A stretch of DNA of 64,000 nucleotides from Cercospora beticola (Eukaryota > Ascomycota > Dothideomycetes > Mycosphaerellales > Mycosphaerellaceae), in the NCBI RefSeq assembly GCF_033473495.1, contig NC_088938.1:248001-312000 (forward strand), written 5' to 3'. Each line of letters opens with the position of its first letter. Position 1 is the stretch's first letter. The position numbers and the translations under genes are program-made. The notes below the pieces were generated by a model. That model was not told where the DNA came from. It saw only the letters and a list, made by a program, of their open reading frames with translations, and did not search any database. Positions 33,250 through 45,823 of this stretch are shown one piece after another.

Positions 33250-36200
33250 TAACTCTCTACTAGTTTAGAGTATACTAGCGACGTACGTAGAAGAAGAAGT
33301 CGAAATATAGTTAGATAGTAAGCTAGCTACTTTCTTTCTCGACGATACTATAGATATTAATATAATATTAAGGGCCTTTATACTATAGTATAACCTACTA
33401 ATAAGGCCGAATACGGCCCTATTGCTAGTTACTACCTTTATAAGTAAATTAGAGTACTATTATAGTACGTACTATATACGTATATAGATCGTAGACTCTA
33501 GTAGTAAGGAGCGATCTATAGGTAGTATCTTCTATATATATAATATACTAACTCCTAACGTAATCTTAGGCCGTCTATAGCGACGTACTTAGCGTATACT
33601 AGCTAGTAGCGCTATAGATAAATAGCTATATAGTAACGATCGTTTTAGTAAGTTCGAAGTCCGAGAAGTCTATAAGTTCTTTAAGGATCTTTAGAAGGTA
33701 CTAGTAGTATTTATAGTAAGCCTAAGTAAGATAGATAATAAAGTTAAGCCTATCTCTAAGGAGTTCTATTATTTTAATAACGTTCTTAGTCCGATAGAGG
33801 AAATAAGAAGTAAGCTAGTTAATAGCGTAGAGTATACGATTAACCTATAGCCTAGAACTATACTACTATTCCGTCTACTATATTACTAATCGGAGCGAGA
33901 ATTAGACGAGCTTAAGAAGTATCTAAAGATAGAACTCGAGTATAATTAGATCGAGCGTTCCGATAGCGAGGTAGATACGTCTATCCTATTCGTACTAAAG
34001 AAGAATAGTAAGCTATAGTTATATATCGACTACTATAGGCTAAACGAGATTACTATTAAGAACCGGTATCTACTACCTCTAATTAGTAAGATACTAGATA
34101 GGCTTATAGGAGCCGTATAGTTTACGTCCTTAGACTTAGCCGATACGTACTACTATATTCGGATTAAGCTAAGTAACCGCTAGAAGACTACGTTTCGTAC
34201 ACGCTATAGCTATTTCTAGTATAAAGTAATACTCTTCGGCTTAACGAATATACTAGCGACGTTCTAAGTATATATTAACTATACGCTAGTAGAGCTAGTC
34301 GATATAAGCTATATAGTATACCTAGACGATATCCTAATCTATAGTAGGATACGCGTAGAATACGTACGAGACGTATACGCTATACTTAAGAGGCTCTATA
34401 AGTTTAGACTCTACGTATAGCGTTCTAAGTATAAGTTCTTCTAGAAAAAGGTCGACTTCCTTAGATTTATAGTAACTACTAGTAGTATTATAATAGACCT
34501 AAGTAGAATAGCTATAATCGCTTTATAGCTAACTCTAACTACGCTAATAGAGGTTTAATTCTTCCTTAGATTCGCGAACTTCTACTATCGATTTATCTTC
34601 GGATATTCGAGAGTTATAGTACCTTTAATAGCGCTATTAAAGAGTATAAAGGACGGAAAGAAGCTAGAGCTAATTAAGTAGGAAGTAGCTAAGAAGTAGG
34701 CGTTCTATAAGCTAAAGAATCGATTTTAGACTATACCGCTACTAAGATACTTTAACTCTACGCTATACCTACGAGTTAAAACCGACGCTTCCGACTTCGT
34801 AGTAGCCGGTATTCTAAGCTAACTATTCGAAGTAGAATAGTATCTAATTACCTTCTTCTTATAGAAGATAATTAACGCTAAATATAACTATAAGGTTTAT
34901 AATAAGGAACTACCCGTAGTAGTTAAAGTATTTAAGGTATAGCGACTATACCTCGAAAGCGCTATATATAAGGTTAAGGTACTTATTAATTATACTAACC
35001 TTAAGGGATTTATAGGTATTAAGTAGTTAACGAGTAGATAAGTAAAGTAGGCGATATTCCTCGCTCTCTTTAATTTTACTATTAGCTATCGAGCTAGTAA
35101 GCTTAACCTAGCCGATACGCTATCTAGACGTAGTAACTATATACGAGAAACAAAGGAGATAAGTAACCTCCTACTATTACTATAGTAGAAACTCTAAGTA
35201 TAGAGTACTATACCTATAAGCGGCCTAGTTATTACCCGTATAAAAGCTACTTACTAGGCTTAGTTAGATACTCTAAAGGTAGTTATAGCGGCAGCTAAGA
35301 GCAGGGAGGTAGCGCTGCCCGATAGTAGGTATATTATAGTAGAGGCTAACTATTCGGTTCGTCCGTTTAGCTTTGCTCTACTCTTACGAGTCGCTAGTAC
35401 TATTACTACGTAAGAGTAGCTATACGCTAACGTCTCGGATATAATTATTAGGTATACTACTATATTAGTATAGCTCGATCCGAAAGCAAAAGTACTATAT
35501 AAGTAGGCCGAACGCGAAGGCGTAGCGAGCGAGAAATATATTATTAAGGACGGCTATATATACCGGGAAGAGGCTCTATATCTACCGAACGACCTAGTAT
35601 TATAGACGTAGGTAATCCGTATATACTACGACGATATCCTAGTAGGCTATTTTAGTAAGGATAAGATAGTAGAGTTAGTTAAGCGGAAGTACTAGTAGCC
35701 GGAGGTTAGTAATAACGTAAGGTAGTACGTCGAGTAGTATAGTAGCTATTAGAAGGCAAAAGCGAGGCGCTATTACTCCTATAGCGAGATAGCTACGCTC
35801 CCGCTACCTAACTATCCTTAGAAGGATTTATCTATAGACTTTATTATAGATCTTCTATCTAGTAAGTAGAATAGCTATATTTTCGACGCGATCCTTATAA
35901 TTATAGATCGTTACTCGAAGATAGTAACTTTCGTCCGAATAATAAAGCGCTATACTAGCGTAGAGCTTACGGATATCCTAATTAATAAAGTAATACGACT
36001 ACGTAGCGTACTAGCTAGTATTATAAGCGATAGAGGCTTAGTCTTTACTAGCTAGTTCTAGTTAGACTTCTACTATAAGATATATATTAAACGTAGGCTA
36101 AGTACTATATTCTACCTATAGACTAATAGTTAAACCGAGCGCGCAAACTAGATACTTAAGTAGTACCTATATATCTATTACGATAAGTAATAGGACGACT

Positions 36201-36960
36201 AGGCGTCTATCCTATCGTTAGTAGAATTCGCGTATAATAATAGCGCGAATACTACGCTTAAGATATCGCTATTTCGAGTAGTATATAGGTTTAATCTAGA
36301 CCTTTCTATAGAAATATATAAGAGAGACGTAAGCGAAGCTTAGGACGTACTTCTTCGGAGAGAGGTACTAGTAGCGAAGGATACTATAAAGAGGTTAAAG
36401 CGGAACTACGAAGAGCTAACTAAGCGCTAGTAATAAGCAAGTAAATCTTAGGCTAAGTACTTTAATTAGAAGTACTAGCCGATAGAATTTAAGGTTAGCG
36501 ACTTAGTTCTATTATCTATAAAGAACCTCTAGTTAAAAGTACTATTAAAGAAGCTAGCGGATAAATTCGCTAGACTATTTAAAGTTATTAACGTAGTCGG
36601 AAAGTAGGCGTACCGCCTAGCTCTACTAACTAGCTCGTAGATTTATAATATCTTCTACGTATTTCTCTTAGAACTCTAGTAAGGTAGCGATACGTAGGAT
36701 ACTAGCCTACTACTTATAGATAAGTAAAGCGAATAGGAAGTCGAGAGAATACTAGAAAGCTACGTAGAGAAAGGCGTAAAGAAGTACCTAGTTCGATAGT
36801 ATAGGTAGCTAGAGGAATATAATACCTAGAAGCTAGTAGAATATATCGGGAATTACGAGGTACTTAATATATTCGAGGTATAACGCGAAACTAAGTAGCC
36901 CGTATATAAGGCGAAACTATAGAAGAAATAGTAATACTAGTAGTTAGTAGAATAGCGGAA
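33250..36960 (+). pseudogene. Gypsy-1 copy I pol remnant with chromodomain
   Basis: Collinear with copy III pol: RT YLDD at 34,319-34,330, RNase H, integrase, chromodomain at about 36,740-36,890. Many in-frame TAG/TAA. A patch at 35,288-35,321 keeps unmutated GCAG and CTGC. Confidence 0.83.
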
Positions 36961-37059
36961 AATTCTAAGAATTCTAAACGCTAAGTATTACTAAGATATA
37001 AGTACTACTAAGATATAAGAATTTAGAAAACTAAGACGTTATAAAAGAAGAGAAGCTAT

Positions 37060-38064
37060 TTATTTATAGTACTCGTAGATATAGCGTATACTACGCGTAA
37101 TAGAAGTATATAGCCTAGGGCTAGCGAGACGTAAAAGTACTATAAGAGCCTAGTAGAAGAAAAGCGCGAGGCCTATAGGCTACTCGCTAGCTACGCCTAC
37201 GTCTATAGCCTTATTATTCTCCTTCTTACTCTCCTTCTTACTCTTCTTCTTATTATCTACTTCGAGCTTAGAGAGCTCTCCCTCGTCCTAAGTAGACTAG
37301 CCGGAGTAGATAGAGATAACGGCGAGGTCTAAGGCCTCGCTAGAGGCGCTAAGTAAGCGGAGCTTCTATTATACGAATTAGTACTATATAGGATAAGTAA
37401 GCGACTAGTAGGATATAAGATATACTTCGTACTCTAGCTCGAATATACCGCGCTATATAGTAAGGCCTATACTTATCGCTACGAGCTCGTTAGTAGAGAG
37501 TATACTAGTAGCTAGCGTCTTACTAGCCTTCTTCGGTATAGAGAAGATACTAGTAGACTTGCCCGAGTTACTCTATAGGCGCTTAAGAGTAGTAGCGATA
37601 GCCTCGCCTATATTATCGAAGTAGTAGTAGAGCTACTAGAAGTATACGGCGCGCCTACTTATACGTAGTAGGCAGCGGTAGTAGCGCGCGCGCTACGCCT
37701 ACTTTATAAAGTCGAGATTAGTAATATAGATATACTTATAGTTAGACTTACTATAGCGAATATAGTTTAGCTACTAGCCGAGCTTTATATCGCTATTATA
37801 GCGCGGCTCGACGGCTAGATATAAGGAGTTAGTAGACTCGAAGTATACGATACGTATACGAACTACGCGACTTATAGTCTACGAGGTATAGGAGGTAGCG
37901 CTAGTAGTCGTCGTCCTCTACTTTCGGTAGATCGTCTACTATATAAGAGAGATAGTTAGCGGCCGGAGTAGTAGGAGCGGTAGTAGCTCTTCTTAGAGGT
38001 ATATTACTTACGAGTTATATATAAGGATAGTACTAGATAGTTAAGTATATAGTATAAGTCGGAT
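37060..38064 (-). pseudogene. Antisense frame (aORF) of Gypsy-1 copy I
   Basis: Same antisense frame. The Lys-rich stretch reads EVDNKKKSKKESKKENNK and is four codons longer overall than in copies II and III, keeping frame. The intron-like segment is also present (CTACTAAC, but ending ATCTAG). The upper limit is set by alignment. Confidence 0.5.
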
Positions 38065-38351
38065 ACGAAGAGCTTACTAAATATAGATAGTTAATAGAGA
38101 AAATATACGAAGAGTATACGACAAATTTATAGTATACTAGCGCCTTATAGCGCGAGCGCCGATAGTATATACTATTAATAAGCCCGTTACTATAGAGAGT
38201 TACTATATAGTAACTAGCTACGAACTAAGGCTCGACTTAATATTTACGTACGTAAGAAGTAGTACGAACGTACTAGATACTATACTAAGACGACAGAAAT
38301 ATATAGCTTCCTCTATAAGCTAAGATAGCTCTATTAGAAAAAGAAGATAGT

Positions 38352-38546
38352 TATAAGAGCTAGGAGTATATAGCTCGAGAGGCGTAGCTTATTAGGTATT
38401 AAAGTATAACGGCTAGTACTACTTATACTTAGCGTAGGACAAAAGTACGTAGAACGTATATAAACTAAGAAGGCAAGAATTATTCTTAATATCTCTAGAT
38501 AGAGAGTCTAGAGGCGCTTAATATATTACTATATTCTACTCTTATA
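38352..38546 (+). repeat. 3' LTR, Gypsy-1 copy I
   Basis: 195 bp, preceded by purine tract AGAAAAAGAAGATAGT. Confidence 0.9.
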
Positions 38547-39686
38547 ACTAGAAGATGCCTATATACCTATTAAATTCTAGCTAGAAGCCTTAGTAGCCTA
38601 TATAGTTATTAGAAATTCTCTTCCTAATAGCCTAGAAATTAATAGATTTAAAGTATTACCTAAGGAAGCCTTTTTAGATATTTAACTCTTAGTATTATAC
38701 TTTAGAGTTTAGAGTTATAAAGTAGTAGTCTATATAGATCCTAAGTCCTAGCTAGTAGAGATAAGATTAGATAAACTAATAAATAGAAGCAAAGATACTA
38801 TATTTATTAGGTATATTCCTAATACTACTAAAATATAGCTCTTCTAGGAGCTTAATATAAGAGCTATTAAAGCCTATAATACTACTACTTAGTTTAAGTA
38901 TAAGAAAGAAGGAGATATAGAGCTAAATATTTCTAAGCTTAATTAAGTAAGTAGTATACCTATTAGAAACCTAGTTAGTAGACTTCTAAAGAAGCTAATA
39001 GTAGTTATATTTTCTATAGCTACTATACCTATAGCTATAGTAACTAAACCTATAGGTCCTAGCTAAATACTCTTTATATAGTTACTACCTCTACTAAAGA
39101 ATAAGAAGAAGTACTAGAGAATAGAGAATCTAGAAGAAGAAAACTCTAGGGAACTATAACTCTAGTAGAAGAAAAGTAGAACTACTAAACTACTTAAGCT
39201 AAGCTAGGAAGTTAATAGATAAGCTAGTTCTAGTACTAGTAGGAGACTATATTCTAAAACAAAAGAATTAAATATTATATAGTAGGACCTATAAGGAAAT
39301 AGAGATTAGAAGAAGAACTAAAACTAAATTTATAACTAAAAGAGAAGAAGATCTATCTTAGATAAAGGACTAGGCCTAGAGCTAAAAGCTTATAGTATAG
39401 TAATAAGATAAGTACTTTAGAAGAAATAGAAAGAATATAGATAGAAGGAGGAGCCTAGTACTAAGTATTATAAAGTATTCCTAAGCTAAGTCTAAAGCTA
39501 AGAATAGAAGTAGATTTAGGAAGCTCTATTAGAAGTTTAGAAGTATATATTTATAGTAATTACTCCTTAAGTCTCTATATAGAGATAAGAGATACCTATT
39601 CTAAAGTTCTATAAAGAAGTAATTTAGAATTCTAAATAGAGATATATATAGAAAGATATAGTCTAAAAGGAACTAACTATATTAAG

Positions 39687-39916
39687 TGTCGAATTATATT
39701 CTCGTAGGCACTCGTTAGATAGGTATAATATAGTAGAAGTAGAGATAATAAGTAGGAACTAACCGAGTTAATTATATTAGTTAGTTATAGGTTATATCTT
39801 ACTCCTAAGATAGGTATTAGCTAAGTTATATAACCTAATATTATATAACCTAAGTTACCTAATCCTAATCCCTAAAGTATCTCTTAGAATATCTAACTAG
39901 ACTATACTTTCTAATA
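39687..39916 (-). repeat. 3' LTR, Copia-1 copy A
   Basis: 230 bp; + strand reads TGTCGAATTATA...CTTTCTAATA. The adjacent CTCCTACTTAGGC is the complement of its polypurine tract. Confidence 0.88.
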
Positions 39917-39959
39917 CTCCTACTTAGGCTAGATAGTCTTCTACCTATATTCCTATATT

Positions 39960-42900
39960 TAAATCTATCTCTAAATTATAATAAGTTATTAGGTACTATA
40001 GTTATATAGTTAGAGCTATGTTCCTAATCTATCTTAGTTTAACTCCTTAGCCTAGTATTAACGAAGCCTTCTTCTAGTATATACTATAAGGAGGATAGCT
40101 TCGTTTTTGCTTCTCTACTAGACTTTTCCTTTTAGACTATATATAGATTCCTAGATCCTAATTACTTATTAAGTATAGCAAGCTACTTCTCCTATAGTAT
40201 AACTCCTAGGCTTAGTATTATAGGTTCCGTAGTATCTCTAATACTAGGGAGCCTATCTTTTGCTAATTCTAGGTCTAGAGTTTAATCTATAGTTAGAGCT
40301 AGAATCTTTTGCCCTTTTCTATATAAGCTAGAGTTGTCTTATAAACTCCTAAAACTATAGCCTATTCTTTAGTTTAGTTAGGCTATTAGCAACTATCTCT
40401 TTTATTAGAATATATTCTACTATAACCTTCCTTTACTACTAGAGATATCTAATATAGTTATATATAATATTAATATATTTAGATCTCTTATAGGTATATA
40501 TATCCTTAATAAGAGTTAAAGCTACCTAATTATCTCCTATAATTTGTACTAGCCTTAGTTCTCTTACTATATTAGGATATACTTTTATAGTTAGTTAGAA
40601 TAGGCATTCTCCTACTAACTCTATATAGTCTATCTCTCTTAAGAGTACTACTAGGAACTAAGATTGCTTTATATATATATTTATAGCTATATACTTAGCT
40701 TCTATTATTAATATTATAATAGACTTTTACTTCCTACTTATCTAAGAAACTAGAGCTCTATAAAGGAAGAAGATACTCCTAAGAATTAAGACTCTATCTA
40801 CTTTGTCTATTATATAGTTAGAGTCTAAATATCCTATTAGGCTTCCTCTATTTCTCCTAAATATTAGTTCTAAGTCTTAGGATAACCTTAGGTATCTTAC
40901 TAGTTTCTTTAGAGCTTATATATACCTCTTAGTTAGGTCTAAGACGTATAAGCTTAACCTTCTAAGAGAGAAAGTAATATCTAGTCTTATTATAACTATA
41001 GGCTATATCTAGGTACTAGTTTAGCTTTAGTACTCTATCTTATTCTCTCTCTTATTATATAAGCCTATTAGTTTTAGGCTATTATAACTATCTATTAGTA
41101 AGAGAGTTAGGTTAGCTATCTCCTTAGTTATTCCTAGCTTTATAAGGTTCTCCTAGATAAAGTATTCTTAATTAAGCTTTAAAGTTCTAGCTTGTCTATC
41201 TCTTATTAACCTTATCCTAAGGATTTTCTCTAGTTCTCTAAGATCTTTAATCTTAAATACCTTACCTAGCTATTCCTTAAACTAAAGTATATCTTCTAGC
41301 TTTAGTACTATAATTAGAATATTATCTATATAGGTTAGGATTAGAATATTCCTTTCCTAGTAGATAAGAAGGTATAGGTCTACTTCTAATTATATAAACC
41401 TAATCTGTTTTAACTTTAAGATATAGAGTTTGTTCTAGTCTCTTACTACTTACTTTAGTCTATATAAGCTTCTTAGGATTTATAGGACTATATTAAGTAG
41501 AATCTTAACTCCTAGTAGTAGAATTATAAAGATTTCTTCTTAAAGTTTGCTCTTAGTAAATATATTATTTATATCTACTTAGTAGAGTTCTAGATCCTTC
41601 TTATAAACTATAGCTATAAATACTCTTAAGGTATTATACCTAACTATTAGTATAAAGGTCTCCTAGAAATTAACTCTAAACTTCTAAGAGAAACCTCTTA
41701 TAACTAGTCTTACTTTAAACTTCTTAATAGCTCTACTAATTAATCTCTTTATATTAAATACCTACTTAGATATAATAAGGTTTACTCCTTTAGGTAGAAT
41801 AACCTTTATCTAGGTATTATTACTTCTTAATATAGTTAGTTCCTTTTAGACTATATCCTTCTATATATATCTCTATTTAGGATCCTAAATTGCCTCTTTA
41901 TAGGACTTTAGAATAGGTACCTCTTATTTCTATATAGAGACTTAAGGAGCAATTACTATAAATATAGACTCCTAAACCTCTAATAGAGCTTCCTAAATCT
42001 ACTCCTATTCTTAGCCTTAGACTTAGCTTAGGAATGCCTTATAATACTTAGTACTAGGCTCCTTCTCCTATCTATATTCTCTCTATCTCTTCTAAAGAAC
42101 TTATCTTATTACTATACTATAAGCTTTTAGCTCTAGGCCTAGTCCTTTATCTAAGATAGATCTCCTTCTCTTTTAGCTATAGGTTTAGTCTTAGTTCCTC
42201 TCCTAATCTCTATTTCCTTATAGGTCCTACTATATAATATTTAATTCTTTTGCTTTAGAATATAGTCTCCTACTAGTACTAGGACTAGCTTATCTATTAA
42301 CTTCCTAGCTTAGCTTAAGTAGTTTAGTAGTTCTACTTTTCTTCTACTAGAGTTATAGTTCCCTAGAGTTTTCTTCTTCTAGATTCTCTATTCTCTAGTA
42401 CTTCTTCTTATTCTTTAGTAGAGGTAGTAACTATATAAAGAGTATTTAGCTAGGACCTATAGGTTTAGTTACTATAGCTATAGGTATAGTAGCTATAGAA
42501 AATATAACTACTATTAGCTTCTTTAGAAGTCTACTAACTAGGTTTCTAATAGGTATACTACTTACTTAATTAAGCTTAGAAATATTTAGCTCTATATCTC
42601 CTTCTTTCTTATACTTAAACTAAGTAGTAGTATTATAGGCTTTAATAGCTCTTATATTAAGCTCCTAGAAGAGCTATATTTTAGTAGTATTAGGAATATA
42701 CCTAATAAATATAGTATCTTTGCTTCTATTTATTAGTTTATCTAATCTTATCTCTACTAGCTAGGACTTAGGATCTATATAGACTACTACTTTATAACTC
42801 TAAACTCTAAAGTATAATACTAAGAGTTAAATATCTAAAAAGGCTTCCTTAGGTAATACTTTAAATCTATTAATTTCTAGGCTATTAGGAAGAGAATTTC

Positions 42901-45560
42901 TAATAACTATATAGGCTACTAAGGCTTCTAGCTAGAATTTAATAGGTATATAGGCATCTTCTAGTATTGCTCTTATATAGTCTTTAGAGGTTTAGATTAA
43001 CCTCTTAACTACTCTATTCTAGATAGAGTTATATACTTTAGTTATATAGAAGGAAATTCTATATTCCTTCTCCTACTACTTTAGTATAGTAAGAAGCTCT
43101 CTTGCTCTATTACTCCTTATAATCTAGAGAGGATTTCCCGATTATAGCTTAGCTTTTACCTTCTAGTCTCTAAGGATACTTAGTATATCTTCTCTAGACT
43201 TTATTAGGAAAGTCTATTTCTTTCTTAAGAAGTTATTAATAATCTTAAGCTACTATTTATATCCTAATCTTAAGATAGGTAAAGGACTATAGATATTAAT
43301 AGAAACTAGAGATAACCTTTATAGTTTCCTCTTAGTTTCTTTCTCTCTATATTTCTTTATCTTTACTAAGGAATATACTCTATAAGGTTAGTATTCCTTT
43401 AGAATAGGAATCTAAGCCTTTAAGTTAGATACCTTATATAGGTTTCTAAGAAGACTCTCTCTAAAATATATAAGTCTTCTATACTAAAGCTTCTACTATT
43501 CTTAGGTCTTTTTCTAGGCTTTAAAGGTATAGGCTTTATTCTCTTATTTTTAATTAAAGTATAATATTATAAGCTCCTATAATATATTATTAATCTCCTT
43601 AATAAATAGTACTCCTCCTAATAGTTTTATCTAGATAACTAGTTTCCTAGATAATAAAATAAGTATAAATTTTAGTAGTTAAATACTATACTATTAGCTA
43701 AATTAGCTCTAAGAAACAAGATTTACTCTAAGACTAGGTATAAAGAGAATATTCTTAAGAATAATCTATTTTCCTCTTTTCCTACCTATTACTATATTTC
43801 CTATATATATAGCTATTAGATAGCTACCTCTAACCTTAATCTACTTTTTCCTCTAAAGAGGTTTTAGTTCCCTAAAAAGTAATTCTTAGTTAGTTATATA
43901 TAATAAAGTATAGGAGTTAAGTAGCTATCTTAATAGTATATACTTACCTTTTACTTCTATAGTTAAGTATATAACTTTATTAATATTATTATCCTCTAAT
44001 AGAGATTAAGATACTTTAGATACTATAGAAGGTTCTATATCTTCTTAGGTAGTATATACCTTCTTAGAAAACTTCCTTAAGGTTTGTCTCTTCTTAAGAG
44101 ATTAGACTTTTAAGTTAAGTTTCTTTACTATTTCTTTTAATACTTCTCTATCTAGTAAAGATCTCCTCCTAAATATACTCTCTCTAGGTAGTATTCTTCT
44201 CTTCTCTACTCTACTAGCCTATCTTAAGTTAATAGTTCTCTTAGCTTTATTAAGATATAGATACTTAGTAATATCTCTAAAATACTCCTTATTATAAAGG
44301 TAGTATTTTAGCTTTATACCTTAGATCCCTCTTCTCTTAGCAAATATTACTATTTCTTATAACTAGTATCTATACTATATTAACTCCTCTACTTTAAGGA
44401 GTTAGAGGATTTCTTTAGAGTCTAAGTCCTTCTAAGCTTAGATAGTCTACCTTATACTCTTATACTTAGCTAGAAGTATAAAGAGTAGATACTTAATCCT
44501 TATATTAGGAGTCTTATAGTATAACTCTCTCTAGTTAATCTCTATAATCCTCCTTCTAAGATTACTAAAGTAGACCTATAATTTTCTAATTATATTCTCT
44601 AGTTCTATCTTAAAAGTTATAAATTCTTAGATAATAGCTATTATATATACCTATTAGACTTTGCTATATTTCCTATATAGCTTTATCTAGATATTATATA
44701 CTCTTATCTTATCTATTACCTTATTTTAGTTATCTATATAAAGACTTTCTATTAGGATATAGATTACCTTTATATTATCCTTCTACTATTTTAGGCTAAA
44801 CTCTAAAAATATAGTACCTTTCTCTTTGCTTAATAAAGCCTTAGATACTTTAGATTTAGCTAGAGTAGGTACTAATAATCTCTTTAAGTCTAAGATTATC
44901 TAGAAGATTTCTTTTCCTCTAAGTATATTCTCCTATAGCTTAAACTATAGTCTCTAGTTCTCCCTTATTAGGATTAGTATTCTCCTCCTATCTAATTTAC
45001 TTATTAAATCTATTTCTATAAAATTAAATAAACAAATCTAAACTCTAGAAATATAAGCTCTTTTAATCTAATTAGTAGCTTCTAGATTTCTGCCTTCCCT
45101 AGTTACTAAGACTCTTCTCTTTTAGCTAAGGTATCTAAGGACTCTTCTCTTTTATAGGAGTTAGTTAGGTTCTTAGGTAGAGAACCTCTAAAAGATCTAT
45201 CTTCTTAGAAGAGTACTACTAGCTAGTTCTAAGGTATTAGTAGTACTTAGTACTTAGGCCTAGTCTTATCTACTTAGGTACTATAGTCTAAGGCTAATCC
45301 TTTCCTCTTTATACTCCTTTAGTATACCTCTCTTTTAAAGTAGAGTATACCTTACTAGGCTTTTCTCTATCTTACTTACTCTTTAGAGACTTCTAGCTTA
45401 TAACTAGGATCTTCTAAAGCTTTAAGGTAGTATAGATAGGATATACCTCTAGTCTACTTTATACTCTTTTCCTACTTCTCTATCTAGTTAATACTATAGG
45501 TCCTATAAGAGGTAATACGTATTACTTTAAGGATAAGAAGGCTAACTCTTACTACTTAGA
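39960..45560 (-). pseudogene. Copia-1 copy A gag-pol remnant
   Basis: Minus-strand Copia polyprotein with integrase before RT. The RT catalytic region at 41,321-41,335 reads TYIDN where an active enzyme has DD: GATGAT became GATAAT by RIP. Riddled with TAG/TAA. Limits approximate. Confidence 0.75.
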
Positions 45561-45588
45561 GCCTCTCTATAAACTCGAGCTTATAACC

Positions 45589-45818
45589 TATCGAATTATA
45601 TTCTCGTAGGTACTCGTCGGATAGGTATAATATAGTAGAAGTAGAGATAATAAGTAGGAACTAACCGAGTTAATTATATTAGTTAGTTATAGGTTATATC
45701 TTACTCCTAAGATAGGTATTAGCTAAGTTATATAACCTAATATTATATAACCTAAGTTACCTAATCCTAATCTCTAAAGTGTCTCTTAGAATATCTAACT
45801 AGACTATACTTTCTAATA
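45589..45818 (-). repeat. 5' LTR, Copia-1 copy A
   Basis: 230 bp; same sequence as the left LTR apart from transitions. Confidence 0.88.
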
Positions 45819-45823
45819 TTAAG

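Larger units (their letters stand above)
30992..38546 (+). mobile_element. Gypsy-1 copy I, carrying a nested TRIM-like element
   Basis: 7,555 bp with 195-bp LTRs at both ends; 6,808 bp after removal of the TRIM and its duplicated GCTAA. Structure as in copies II and III. Flanking pentamers do not match (ATAAG left, ACTAG right), and the left flank is Gypsy-2 while the right flank is Copia-1, so the copy appears to be a recombinant or one flank was lost. Confidence 0.88.
39687..45818 (-). mobile_element. Copia-1 copy A, full-length, nested in copy B in reverse orientation
   Basis: 6,132 bp, LTRs 230 bp at 39,687-39,916 and 45,589-45,818, target duplication TTAAG at 39,682-39,686 and 45,819-45,823. 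The left LTR keeps the original TG start; the right one is TA. LTR differences seen are all transitions. Its own pol is on the minus strand, with Copia-type RT. Confidence 0.9.
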
